Below, one piece after another: positions 14,640 through 27,825 of a stretch of DNA of 64,000 nucleotides. The DNA is taken from the NCBI RefSeq assembly GCF_023973825.1, contig NC_090127.1, positions 62,001 to 126,000 of the forward strand, read 5' to 3'. The first letter of the stretch is position 1. Each line of letters begins with the position of its first letter. The notes below the pieces were generated by a model. That model was not told the origin of the DNA, did not search any database, and saw only the letters and a program-made list of their open reading frames with translations. A program made the position numbers and the translations under genes. The stretch comes from Plasmodium brasilianum (lineage: Eukaryota > Apicomplexa > Aconoidasida > Haemosporida > Plasmodiidae).

Positions 14640-16200
14640 ATGATGGAAAAAATTAGTAACTTAAGTTTCTTAACGAAATTTGTTACCTTTACCTTGTTTT
14701 TTTGGGTATCTCATTACTCTAATGAGGTAAGATAAATATAGTATTTTAAATTTGTATAATTATTTTATCTTCATTTTATGTAACTTTTTTTTTTTCTTTC
14801 TTTTTCTTTACATTTTCAATTAAAAATTTTTTTTTAACGTATTCTTGAATTAATATATTTTCTTAAATATTTGCCTTAATTTTTAGTCAAGTCCTTTTGG
14901 TAAATTATGGAACAAGAAAAACAACCAAAGTAGCAATTCATTGAAGATAGGTGCCAGTAGATTGTTAAAAGGACAAGCAGACGTAATAGATGAACAAAGA
15001 AATGCATATCTAAGAGAACAATTAATGGGAATGCTAGATAATACTGAAGATGATATTACCTTTGCAAAACAATTTAATGTTTTAATGAAAGAGAATTCTG
15101 GCCAAAATGAATTTAATAAATATGCAAATGTTGATAAATCCATGGATGCATGCAACTATGATGGTGAATTTAGTAAGATATATAATTTATATGTGAATAA
15201 CAATAATTCTGAAAAGAAATCGAATCCAATATATGTTAAAGATGATTTAGCAAAAAAAAATAATTCATTAAAACAAGATAATAATACTTCAAAACGAAAC
15301 ACTCAAAATTCTGGTAATGATTTTGAAAATTTACATAATTCATTTAAATTTAATATGAAATCATCTGGAAACAGAAACAAGCAGAAAAATGAAAGTAGTT
15401 TGTCAAAAAAGAGTGATTCAAGTACCAGCTTAGCCAAAACAGCTAATTCTCCAAATATAAACATGCATAACAAATCAGACAAAGAAAAATATTCATTAAA
15501 AGAGGATAGTACTTCTCTTGCAAACAGAGCAAATGCTTTGAAATATGCGCAGAACATTCAAATACTTCTTAATAAATTTAAATATTTTAATAATATGGAA
15601 ACTGCAGTTTCTGAATTAAAGAAAGATTCTAAAACCAAAAAACTTATTGATGAGTTAATACAAGGTAATGTTATGGAAAATTTCTTTTATATGTTAAAAT
15701 ATGCAGATGATTCTAAGGATATACTTAATGATTTAAATAATAATGATAACATAGAAAAGCTACTCTATGTATTAAAATTTTTTGATAATGGTAAAACCTC
15801 AAATGAAAAAAAAATGACATTTTCAGATGTACAATCGAAAGGAAAGAAGGTGTTAAAAATAAAGAGAAGTTTGATCACATCATTTATAATTAATGTGTTC
15901 AAAAAATTCGACCAAATGTATGAAAATCAGTTATACAGTTTATTTAATAATTCAGATAAAACCAATTTGAAAGATGCAAGTGATTTTAAAAAAGCTATGC
16001 ACTATATTGGATATATGAAAATTTTTATACCAATTATAGCAAGTTTTTTACTTATAGGATTTTTTATTGCAGCGCAAGAAGTTGCAAAATATGTTATAAT
16101 AGTTCTATCTATTCTAGCATCAACCGGTTACACTTTGTTTAAAGCAAAGAAATGCTATTATAAGAATAAAGTTGCAAAAGCGAAAAGTAATAATAAATAA
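14640..16200 (+). CDS. Plasmodium exported-type protein with two C-terminal membrane spans
   Basis: Spliced as join(14640..14726, 14887..16200), 466 residues, phase-0 intron with GTAAGA donor and TTTTTAG acceptor. Two ATG codons are in tandem and the first is used here. Exon 1 is a 29-residue signal segment containing FVTFTLFFWV. Exon 2 opens SSPFGKLWNKKNNQ, closely resembling exon 2 of the gene at 48.2 kb. The PEXEL position reads RLLKGQ (residues 54-59): Arg and Leu are correctly spaced, but Gly occupies the fifth place and Gln comes one later, so it is non-canonical. Residues of about 100-190 are Asn/Ser/Lys-rich and probably disordered. Hydrophobic spans lie at about 407-425 and 432-447, followed by a basic tail. 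Function is unknown; a membrane protein exported to the red cell is inferred. Confidence 0.85.
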
Positions 16201-17482
16201 AAGTAAACAGTTTCAAATTAACTTACCAAAAAGTGATTTGTAGATATCTGTAAACTTTATGAGGTAATATTAGTATTCTTAAATTTTATATAAAACCTAA
16301 GAGTAAATATTAATAAATTGTTTATATGGTGTGTACATAATATTTTTAGTTAAATGTTTTTTCATGTTTAATCGTGCAAGTTTTTTTGATTATAATTAAA
16401 TTTATTTCATAATATGAATTTTATTTTTTTTAACCATTTATTTAATTTATTAGCTTTGTATAATATTAATTGGAATAATGTACTTTTTTAATGAGAATTT
16501 TTTTTTTTTTTTTTTTATTATAAATATTTGTGAGAAGAGCTTCATGTATGCTTATGTATTTTTAATTAATATAATAAAGTTACGTTTTATACCTTATTAA
16601 AATTGTTAGTTTCGCCTAAGAATTATATAAACTTGAACTCTATAACTTTTTCGTTTTTTTTAATCTATATTTTTATGAATTTTAATTTACTTTATATTGC
16701 ATTTTTACTTATTCATATGCTCAATCTTTATTTAGAGTAATTTTTATAATTTCCATATGTACACTTCTATTTATAACTATTTCTTCAAGAATTGATATTG
16801 TAAAATTGTTAATTATTAACACATAAATTCACCTTATGAATAAAAATACCATTAAAAAGGTATACCTAAGTAGATGATGAATGCCCATGTTAATTTAAAG
16901 CATCTCAGCCAAGGATAAAAAATGATATAGATATAAAGGCATATTTCAGTAGAAGTATATAAATTTTCGTAACAATAATACTTTGTTATGGAATTTTAAA
17001 ATGTTTTAATTGATAAATAATTTTTAGTATCAGAAAAATATAGTGTAGAATTATTTTTATTAGGTCATATATCCTAATTATTAATTCATATTTATATATT
17101 TAAAATTGATATTACACCAGTTTTCGTATTCTTATTTTTACCTTATCATATATCACTCTATGTTAATCATATATTTTGAGCTTATTTGTTTTTTAAAATA
17201 TAATTATATAGCTTTAATACTGCTTACGTCACGATATCTTACATAATATTAATATGAATTAAAGAAATATGAAAAATACATATATGTGTTCACAAGTGTT
17301 AATTTTCGTTTTATTCTCATTCAGATTAATACGGTTATGAATTAAGATAGTATTATAGGTATTTTATTTTACCTTGTACATGATCATAAAAACATTAAAA
17401 AAAAATGAAATGAGAAGAAACACAATAAAATGCTAAATAATATATCATTTGGGAGAAGTTCCAATAGACATTTTAGTTGGTA

Positions 17483-17513
<31 letters not shown>

Positions 17514-20492
17514 AATATTCACGAACAAATATCATGTTGTGAGTGGTATTTTTTTCTGAGTTACATTCAATTTCGTTGGATTATGTATTGAGGTGCTATA
17601 CAAGTACATATATTAATGAACAGTTTTTAAAATGTAATAGTAAAAGAAAAAAGGAATAATTTTAAAGGTCCCATTTTGAATGTAATAGTAATCAGTCGTA
17701 TTTTTCCAACTATGCGCATTTATGTAATATGTAGTTTAATCACCAAATAATTTTAGAACTCATTAAATAAAAATGTACCTTATAGTTTCATAAACTGTTA
17801 AACCCTAAAATAAACATAAGATGTAATTTAAATGTTGCATTTAAATTATTTTAAAAATGATAATTATATATTTACTTTAAATATCTAAAAGTATAGAATA
17901 TCACATATAGTACTACTTAATAATTATTCTTCTTGACTATACTATTATCATGTGCAGTAAGTTCATTTTATAGACATTTAATATACTTTATATCAAACAG
18001 AAATATGCGTATTTTTGGAGGAACTTTATATATATTAATTGCAATTTTATGCGAATATGTATGGTTAATCTAAAACTTTTATTGCTTCATACACTCTGAA
18101 TGCAATATGTTTTGTTGAATGAAAGAACATTATAATGAGTATCAATTTCCTATTTATTCTTTATCATTTATTCTCTATATAATACAAAATAATGTTTTGA
18201 AGACTTAAAATTTGGAGAAAATTTTTATTTATATATTATGTTTTAACAAAGCTGCCTTGCAAAACATTTTAAGACACCTCTTTATATATACATATGTCAG
18301 CATACAAGACTAAGCTATTTAAGGCATATACAATAATTCAGTATGTAAGTCTACGTAGAAATAAATTTATCTAGGATTATTAATTCTCAAAAATTATGTT
18401 AAATAATATAAATATATGTATTTTTTTTTTTTTTTTTTATAAATTATTTTATGTTATGTTAAGCTTTTAATACAGTATGACATCTCATTTTAATTATTAA
18501 CGGCTTCATGGATCAAAAGATTATTTTTTATAAACTATTTAATTTGAATATCGAAACGTAATATAATTTTTTAAAAGAAGCTTTAATTTAACTAAAATAA
18601 AATACATAAATAGATATATCTTAGTTATACCAAGTGTTCTACTAATTTGACCTTTACACTAATCCCATGATTAATATGCATTTTTTTTTTAAATATTCTA
18701 ATATAGACAATTTGCTTCCTAATGAAGGGCGATGGATAGCTTCTAATAAGACAAATAATATTAATAGTAGCAACCATTAAAAATTAACTTTATAGTCTAT
18801 TTATTCTGATTATAAATTTTTTTTTCTTAATTTTCCTTTTCTGTCTGTATTATAATATTTCTATGTCTGCATAATCATAAATCATACCAACTTTTATATA
18901 TTCCATAAAATTCATTTACAGGTAATTCTTGCATTAAGGATATTAGAAAATAAAAATAAAAAATATGATATATAAATTAAAATATACATAATTTCTTAAA
19001 AAGCTTATACATCTACATAAAGAGAAGTAACGTGTTCAAGTTATATCTTTTATGCAACCATTTTAATAAAAAATGAAAATCTGCGTTATCTTCAATTTTT
19101 TAGTTAGCTTCCATTTTATTTTTAGATGTACGACTTAAATTATATAAACAAATTTGCTAGAATATAGGTACCTACATATGAAAAATAGCACAACAAAATC
19201 CATTATTGCATTGTACATCCTTTTATTATTAAGTGTAAAAAGTGCATACAAAAATATCTTGCTTAATTATCATTTATACTTAAATTGTAGTACCATTACT
19301 AATATTAAACAAGATAAACTTCTCTTATTAAAAAAAAAGCATAAAAACGAAATTACATATAAAATATAACTACTACACCGCACAAATAATTGGTTAATCG
19401 TTATATCTTTAACCATAGATTTACACTTATTCTGCATAATGCTTATTAATATATTCGAAAATAATACTATTTATTTTGAATATACAAAAGTGTAAAAAAA
19501 TGTGTATTGAAATATTTATAATTTTAATTCCTTTAGAATATTATATATATATATGTATAAAGTTATAAAAACTATAAAAGTCATTTGTTTAGGAAAAATT
19601 AGTTCTTTTTGAAGATTAATAACGTTCTACTTAGAACATTCCATTTTATTTGATTTGGTAATTATCTTATTACTATAACTGTGTGTTACTAATATTCACA
19701 AAATGCTTATTTCAAAAATTAAAAAATTCCAAAATGAAATAAAAGAAAAAATTATAATTATTATTAATATAATATGGAAAGGATTTTTCTTTTCATTGTT
19801 AGGTATTTATTGGGAATAAGGATAAGTAATTTTTTCTTTTTCTTCGGTTTCGGCTACATTAGTCTTAAAATAACTTATGTAGTATTTAAATGTATCAATA
19901 TATTTAAATAGTATTCTAATATATATATATATATATATAAATACATTAAATATATTTTATTTTATATTATTTTACTTTTTAAATTTTATATATTCTTTGT
20001 CCACATATCTCCATTTTACTATATTTAAAGGGAAAATTTTGCCATTATTAGCTATAATTCCATAAGAAAACCATTTACTGACATACAAAAAAGTGTACAC
20101 TTTAGTATATATTTACAAATTTATTTAATATTTCAAAGGAAAAGTTAAAGATTTATTTAAAATCTAATGGTTTTCATTAAAAACTTTCAAATTGTTATTA
20201 AATCTTAGAACAATTTAAAATACAAAAAACAAAGATAAAAAAAATAATTTTTGAACAAATGAAAGTAATAAAGTAACTATTAGCACGAAAAATAAATTAA
20301 AATATTTTTTTAAAATTGTACAGGATAAGAATATATTTGCTTTTAGTTAATACTTCCATTAATATATATATATATATAATATGTACGCATACAGCGTTTT
20401 TAAATAATAATAGTGCAAAAATGAAATTAATATAATCATATTTTCCAAGGTAATATATAAAACATTATAGGGTCTTAAGATGTTTATTTCAA
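16201..20492. other. AT-rich intergenic region between convergent genes
   Basis: About 4.3 kb separating the plus-strand gene ending at 16200 from the minus-strand CLAG gene ending at 20493, so it holds two 3' UTRs and probably no promoter for either. Only one short open frame with a signal-peptide-like start (19178-19369) stands out. TA runs occur near 17486-17513 and 19920-19939. Confidence 0.55.
19178..19369 (+). CDS. Doubtful small ORF with signal-peptide-like start
   Basis: From the ATG at 19178 there are 63 codons. Residues 1-24 (beginning MKNSTTKSII) form a plausible secretory signal with a Leu-rich core, and the remainder is short and Lys-rich. It could be an orphan first exon of a lost exported protein, a small secreted protein, or chance. 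No convincing exon 2 was found downstream and no PEXEL is present. It is listed because the N-terminus is better than the usual random open frames here. Confidence 0.2.
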   Translation: MKNSTTKSIIALYILLLLSVKSAYKNILLNYHLYLNCSTITNIKQDKLLLLKKKHKNEITYKI

Positions 20493-23400
20493 TTAATCTG
20501 GTTTTCTTGTAATCATAAGGACTTCATCAACCACACCTTCTTTAACATTTTGTTCTTTTTTATTACCTTCTTCATCTTTCTCTTTTATATTGTCTTCATT
20601 ATCAGCCTCTTCTTGATGTTGCTTGTTTGTTTCGTTCATTCCTTCATTTTTGTGTTTTAACTTTTTATCATTTTTATTCTTTTCCTCTTCCTGAAGTTTA
20701 GTAGACTGTGACAAAGCATTGGTTTCACCTCTTAAATCATTAGAACATATATAATCTTTATCATTTAAGAATTTTTCATCTTCATCTACTTCATCAAAAG
20801 ATGCACCATCATCTACATACAATGTATAATCAGCTTTTGTTAAACGTTCGTATTCTTGTGGTGTTAACATAGGCATACTTCCATCCAAATTTTTTATAAT
20901 AGGATGATAGTTAACATTTTTAGCTTTAATCCTAGCTTTTATAGCTTCTTTTAAGAAACCCCTTTTTTTAATATTTAAATAAGTTGTTTGCGCAAACTTT
21001 AATATTTCATCAGTCGTATACTTTCTAAAATTTGTTCTTATAATATTGTTAACATAACTTTCAAATGCAGTATGATATCTTGTCATAAAACGAACAGGTT
21101 TTATAAAAAAAAAGGAAAAGTTTTGATAAAAAGCATAGTATCGAAAAAGAGTATTTACAAAAAAAACACAAGTCAATCCATTAAGCAGTTGTAAAGGGTA
21201 AATTTTTGAGAATCCAAAAGTTCCTGGTTTTATGCTAGCACTTTCAGTTGTAATATGATCAGTTTGTTCATTTAATTTATCAGTCAGCGATACAGGAAAA
21301 AATCTTCCAGTATCAAAGTATAAATTAGTAGCCATATGTATACCAAGCCAAAGCAGAGGATTAGGTTTTCCTGGAAAATCGGTAAGTTCACTATATATTT
21401 TTTGCAATTCATTTGCATTATTCTGTACATCTAAAACTCTTAAATACGCAAAACCCACAACAACAGATACAAACTTTTTATCAACAAATTGATCCATTTT
21501 TTTCGAAGAATAATAATTAGAACTAGCTATTGCTTGGTTTTCACATAAAAGACTTAAATTATTTAAATTTAATAATGAAAACACTTGCTTACATAAAATA
21601 AAATAATTTGAGAAAATAAATGTTTTTCCATATTTTAATTGAGTTATTGGCTTTTTGGCGTACGGAGGCAAAAGACTATTTGTTATATTATCCATTATAC
21701 TACCATAATATGCATATGCAAAATTAAAAAAGGCCTTTTCATTTACGGTTAAACCAAGCATTTCTTCTTTTCCATACGTTCTATCAAGCTCATCTGCATA
21801 ATTACTTAATTTTGTAGAAAACATCATTTGAAATATAGAAAATAATGTTTTTGAAAAGAATCTAGATGCCATGGAATTATTGAGTTCTTCAAATCTCTGT
21901 TCTTTGCTCATTTTTGAATAGTGATTTGAAACATTGAAAAAAAACAAATTATTTAAACTCTGTTAAAAATAAAAAAAATATATATATAATATAGTATAAT
22001 ATAATTTATATATTTTCCTAAGTAAAATAAGTACAAATGTAAAAAACTACAAAAAAGGAAATATCAAAATGAAATAGCACATAAACTGCATAATAGTAAA
22101 CCTTAAAACTGTATATATACATGTGTATGTGCATAAATATGTCTTACTATTTTATCATTTATCCTATGCCCATGAAAACTATTTTCAATTTTTCTAATGA
22201 GTAAATAAACTGATTGTAAAAAGGAGACATCTGAAAAGTCATCTTTGTTCAATTTATAAATTGAAAATAGTTCTTCGCTAAATTCTTTCAAATATGTTTT
22301 ATTTATTGTGAACCCATATATCATACCGTATTTATAAAAATTTAAAGCGTTACCATAAATTGAATGCATGAAATATAGAAGCCTGTCTGTAAACTTTTTT
22401 GCCGCGGGAGTAGCTGTTAGATATTTTCTTAAATTAAATATATCTGCAAAAAAAATTATATCTTTATAGTTATTTTCGTAAAGTTCATAGGAATCCTTCA
22501 TTAGCATTATTTTATTATTTATATTAAAAATATTATGATTCTTATATATATTTTTTACATGCCTTTGATTAAAATATGATGCATATGCTTTATTTATATG
22601 CTTTTTCAAATGTAAAATCCAACTAACATATTTGGGTGCCATAAATTTTTGTGATAGAACTTTTTCATGCATTCGTTTTCTTGTATTATTATCATCATAA
22701 TTTAAAAAAAAATAGCCTAAGTTAGAATTGTGAAACCATTGTAAAAATTGGTTCTCAAGTAACAAAGCTAGAGGATATGAACGTTGTTCTCCAATTGGTG
22801 GTTCATTAAGACTGTGAAAAAAATCTAATTGTAAAAAGGAATTTACGTGGACTATAAATCTTATACTTTTTTTCATTTTTTCTATGGCATCAGAACTTAA
22901 CAATTTCTCTAATTCTAAAAGGATAAAAAGGTTGGTATAAATGTGAAAATAGTTTACAATTTTATATTCAAAAATATTTTATAAAAATAGGGAGAAAAAT
23001 TTTAAAAAGAATGTTACAAATAAATAAATAATACACAGTCACCTTTTATTTTAAATCTTACTTTCTACTAAGTTAACAGCTAAATTACTTCTTACGAATA
23101 AAGTATAAGCCTTTTTCAAATGGGATGGATACCAATAATTTGTAGTAATAGTTTTATTAAAATCATCTTCCTTTTCTAAACTTAAATACATAGCTTCTCC
23201 TATATTTTTATCTGCAATGTCTATAGAATAATGAAGCATATATATTTTTTGTTGTCTAATAAAAAATAATAGAAATTATATTAAAAAAAATTTCATTAAT
23301 TATTTTTTTATTTTTATTATTTTTTCTTAATGGTTGTATAAAATGTTTTCTATTGTCTAATTAAAACTATTTGATATATTTTTTATTAGCTTCGTTTTGT

Positions 23401-25761
23401 TTAAAGAATCAAATTTTATAATTTTAATTTTTTTTAGTTACCCTTAAAAGACGTAAGTCTCAGTAATAATAAAAATGTATACCAATTTAAATCGTTCGTT
23501 AAAAAATTATCATAATCTTCATAAACATTCATATTTCTTATTAAGGTACTTATATTATTTATGTTAACAACTTTAGTAGTATACATATAAAACTTCTGCA
23601 ACATGGACGATGAGTTTTCATGCTTCAAGTTCATATATACGAGTGCTCCCTTACAAATATTACACTTTGTAAATGTACTCTGTTCATATTCTAAGATCTT
23701 ATTATTTTCATCTTTTGATGCTATATTTTCTGTAGCTAATGATTTGCATTTTTCAACACCTAAAAATTTATATATAATTATATTTATAATTTCTCCCTAT
23801 AAAATTGTTATTATTATATAAACTAAAATACAAAATTCTTTTTATAAATTATTAAATAAAAATTATATCCTTGTTTTTTTTTTAAATCCTTAAAATTTAC
23901 ATTGTAGTAAATTATCCATTAGATCTGAGAGATTAGAATCTTCATCAAAAGTTAACTCAATAGCTGTAAAAAAATTAAAATATGTCAAGGATAACTAAAT
24001 TTTGTTTAAAAAAATTATAAAATAGAAACTCTATCTAATATTTTTATAAAAGAAATTAATGCATATCAACATGAAATATTTTTCTTTTTTGTTTCCTTTG
24101 CCATTGAAGTATCCAGGTAAGTAAAGAGAACTCACGTAAGCTTTGTTCTCATTATCTGTTAATATTAAACAAATGCATACATACATATATATATTATTAT
24201 TAATATTAGATTATGATTAAAAAATTAATAAAAATAATATAATGATACATATGTGTAGATGTGGTGATACTATTTATACAAAAATTACTTAAAATTCCAG
24301 TTAAATTTAAAAAGTGTATATATAAAATTTGTTCTGGAGTGAACCTAGTATAACATCTTGAAAAATGTAAAAAGTTTTTGTATATACTAAATGGGTTTAA
24401 TGAATCAGTATCAGATTCTTTACTATTTAAATTAGTTATATCTTCACCTTCAATTGCAAAATGACCACTATTATATATGTTACATTTAGTTGTATCACCA
24501 CATATAAATTTGAAGAATTCTCTTTTTGTATGTGTATGTTCTAAAAATAAATTGGGTTTAAAATTATCTTGATAAATATTTATAAGTAGCGATATATGAT
24601 ATCTATTAAAATTGTGAACCAAGAACTCTAATATATTACATTCATCGAATGCTAATCTTCTATTATCACTCAAATAATTTCTTCTTCTTTTTTTTTCTAT
24701 ATTATATAAACTATTGACATTACACATTGAATCAAGTGTTTTAAACCTATCTGATATATTAAAACTTAAGAGTTTTTCCCAACTAAAAAATTTCACATCT
24801 CCTAATACAAAAAAATTATTATATTTCCTAAGGGCTAAATTTAGGGTAACAAAATGTCCTAATGCTATAAACATAAAAAAAAAAAAAATAAAATATAAAA
24901 AAAAAAATATAAAAAAAAAAAATAAAATAAAATAATTTATTCTAAATTTACAAATACGATCATAGTAATACCTATAAGATGTGAACCAACTAAGTTATAC
25001 AAAGATATGCCAAAATGACGTGACAACTCATCTAACTTATTCATGAAATCAATATTATCATTTGTTGTAAAAAATAAATCATTCGAATTCTGTATTTTTA
25101 ACAAATCATCACCTATTATTGAATATGAATATACATTTTTTTTTGGCTTTATTTTCTTTATATCATTAATATAATTTAAAATACTTTGAAAATACGATTT
25201 AGAATATAATTGCGAATTCTCTTCTTCTTTTTTTTCATCCTTTTCCACGAGGATATCATTTAATGCCATCAGTGATTTCTTTAAATCTTTTGTTTCTTTA
25301 TAAGAATCCATGGGTATTAACATAAATTTTACAATTTTTAAAGATCTTACAAGTAAACTCTTTTTCTTATATAAATCTGCTTCCTCTGCATTATAAGTTT
25401 TCACCAGTTGCTGTTTCGTAATATGTTCATATTTTATTAAATCCTGAGCACTAGCACTTATATTAGGTATAACATAATCAGTTTCATTTTCTATACCAAC
25501 ATTATGCTTAATTATGGTAAAATTAGACATATTTAGATATTCCGAAACCCCTGGATTTAATATGGGCAATTTTAATTCATCGTGTTTGAAAAATTCTATT
25601 ATTAACTTTTCTGTTGTTAATAAATTATTATATAAATCATCATTGGCAATCATATATTTTAATTGTTCAATGTTATCTTGATTTGTATAACAAGTTACTT
25701 TTTCCCATATAAATATGACCGCAAGCAAAATGAACATAGATATATTAAGCAGTTGCACCAT
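20493..25761 (-). CDS. clag (RhopH1): High molecular weight rhoptry protein 1 / cytoadherence-linked asexual protein (RhopH1/CLAG)
   Basis: Eight exons on the minus strand: 25761..24972, 24864..24289, 24155..24102, 23963..23901, 23759..23442, 23220..23062, 22914..22148, 21959..20493. All join in phase to 1,397 residues, close to known CLAGs (about 1,400). The product starts with a signal peptide ([17 protein letters not shown]), is mostly helical, has a hydrophobic region in exon 8 ([19 protein letters not shown]) and ends in a charged Lys/Glu tail. Recognisable CLAG segments include [28 protein letters not shown] and [17 protein letters not shown]. RhopH1 binds RhopH2 and RhopH3, is stored in rhoptries, and in the infected red cell underlies the nutrient channel (PSAC) activity. 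Intron 3 needs a GC donor at 24101-24100. The start of exon 6 has an alternative (acceptor at 23261-23260). Known CLAGs usually have nine exons; I see eight. The paralogue type is not assigned. Confidence 0.95.
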
Positions 25762-27529
25762 TTTTTACAATTATTTTTCCATATATCCTTTAAAATTGTT
25801 GTCTTATATTAATTTAACTTATAAAAAAAATAAAAAAATACTAAAAATTTACTAAAATGCGTCGCGTAATAAATTATTATTATCATATTGAAAAAGAATA
25901 AATAATTGTATTATTTTTTATTTTTTCTCCTTACAAATTATGTTAGATTTTTTAGAGTATTCCTCTTTTTTTGATAAACACTGTAATTTCAATGTTCGTA
26001 TGAACTGTGAAAATACAGATTTATTTTACTTTTATAGATTAATTTTCCTTGACAATTATGCATATATGCGCATAATTTTTTTATTTTAAAAAATGTTTGC
26101 GCTACTTCAATTTTTAATAAATATTAACTTAAAAAAAATATTTTTTTACACCATTTTTTTAGCTAGTACAAATATTTTTAATTGTAAAATTATATTTTTC
26201 TGTACGTAAAAAATAATAATAAAATGATAACACAATAATCTAAATTTTGTCAAATTTATAAAGTGAAACAAATAAAAATATAAAACGTAGAATTCAATAA
26301 ATAAAAAATATACACTTTAGTTTAACTTTTTTTTCTGGTAAAACATTTTTAAAAAGTATTGTTTTTACGCGCACGTATTTTATTTCTATTTTGAAATGAT
26401 ATAAATGAATTTTTATGTTAAATCTGCGTTGTAATCAAGGAAATTCATTTATATATGTATTTTCCACAATTTGTTTTTTTTTTTATATAATATAAAAATA
26501 TATTTACTTCTATATGCATGTATTAAGATATGTAAAGACACTTTAATATTGGTTGTAAACACATATATTTATTAAACTTAAATTAATTATATGATATTTC
26601 AAAACGTAAAAAGGAAAACTAATATGGGAAATATATATCTCCAAAATTAAAAAATATATTATTAGACGGTACATCTCTGTTACTTCAAATATTCAGTAAA
26701 ATACTATAAAATATAATTTTTCTTGTTATAACGCCTTTAAAATATTTTACGTATGTTTAATCAAGGATATATAAGATAAATAGCAATATAATGGAAGTTA
26801 TTAATTCATAAAGAATATTATATAATTTCATTTTTTATTAACTACTTTACAACTTGTTTAATATATATTTCATACATTGTGGTTTTCAATTATATTGCTT
26901 CATTTTACATATATATTATTTTTTTGTGTGTATATATTCACCAAATTTTTTATTCTTAGTAAAACCCAAAAAAATATTATTCAGGTACTTCAAGCAGATT
27001 TTGTTTTTTACTCTTTCAATTAATTTTTTTTTTTCTTTCTTTTTTTTTTTGTATTCCCTTTTATTTAAATTTACTTGTTTATTTCACTTCTCAAATATCA
27101 TTGCTTCCGTGATAAAAACAATTATAAACGCCACTATCATTTTGGCACCATTTGTGATTATAATTCTAACTTATGTCGTATTTTTCGCTTCGCATGTGAA
27201 CTCTAAGGTTTTTTTATATTACTGGTAATGCACGAATTTATATTACATAACACATATTACTTTTATATCTCCTTAGTTTAAAATTTTAATATTGTATAAT
27301 TTTTTTATAGGACGTTTGTAACATGCAACATTGTTCAGGAGATGTACATGTAATGAATAAATAAACTTGGGTAGTTATTTATTTATCTTATACATCTTAA
27401 TCATTTTGATTTTTAATTTTAACTCTAATTTATTAGCATTTTTTTTTTGTTGTTTTTTGTATACATACTGTTATAATTTATGTTGGAATCTTTTTTTGTG
27501 TATTATTTTAACATATATATTTCCGTGAA
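25762..27529. other. Intergenic region upstream of CLAG
   Basis: Contains the CLAG promoter and 5' UTR (25762 upwards), which are AT-rich with no motif I can name. A plus-strand open frame with a membrane-like C-terminus (26854-27228, possibly spliced to 27311) lies at the far end and would diverge from CLAG. Nothing else is supportable. Confidence 0.5.
26854..27353 (+). CDS. Doubtful small membrane protein, possibly two exons
   Basis: A 124-codon frame runs 26854-27228. Its first half is Phe/Tyr/Ile-rich noise from poly-T. The 3' part from about 27085 has richer codons (IIASVIKTIINATIILAPF, then a strong membrane span and FFASHVNSK). A GTAATG donor at 27225 and a TTTTATAG acceptor before 27311 would join in phase (two bases plus one) and add a short tail ending at 27353. 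A donor at 27208 would instead give a Cys/His tail ending at 27364. The first residue of the frame is not an ATG. It may be the last exons of a small membrane gene or a remnant. Confidence 0.25.
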
Positions 27530-27533
27530 TGAA

Positions 27534-27825
27534 ACTATATTAACATTTTCCCTCATTTTTGTATAATTCTTTATCTAACAGTTTTCCTGAAGTCTTCCTA
27601 TTAATTTTTTAAAATTTGTTATAATTATACAGTTTATATAAGGAATTTTTCTTTCTACCAGAATTTTGTAACGTTTCAAAATTTATGTTATTCTTTCATT
27701 TACTGAGTTTATCTGAATTGGTCCTTTAATTCAAATATAATCCTTCCTCACTAATGGGAGTATTTTGAACTAAAAACATTGAAACATAGCATATGTTAAA
27801 GCTCTTACTTGTTCCTATATTGAAA
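27534..27825 (-). pseudogene. Decayed exported-type gene fragment
   Basis: Minus-strand reading from about 27815 down to 27550 gives one frame of protein-like sequence with three internal stops, including QNTPISEEGLYLN, NFETLQNSGRKKNSLYK and KTSGKLLDKELYKNEGK. It is preceded by an acceptor-like TTTCAATATAG at about 27826-27816. Charged, Lys/Glu/Asn-rich segments after a short hydrophobic piece resemble exon 2 of exported proteins, but no PEXEL survives and the family is unknown. Further coding-like pieces on the same strand continue to about 28080. Confidence 0.45.

Noticed and set aside
14883..15557. Two minus-strand open frames across the 466-residue gene
   Set aside because: They overlap the confidently coding plus-strand exon and are Phe/Ser/Leu-rich shadows of it.
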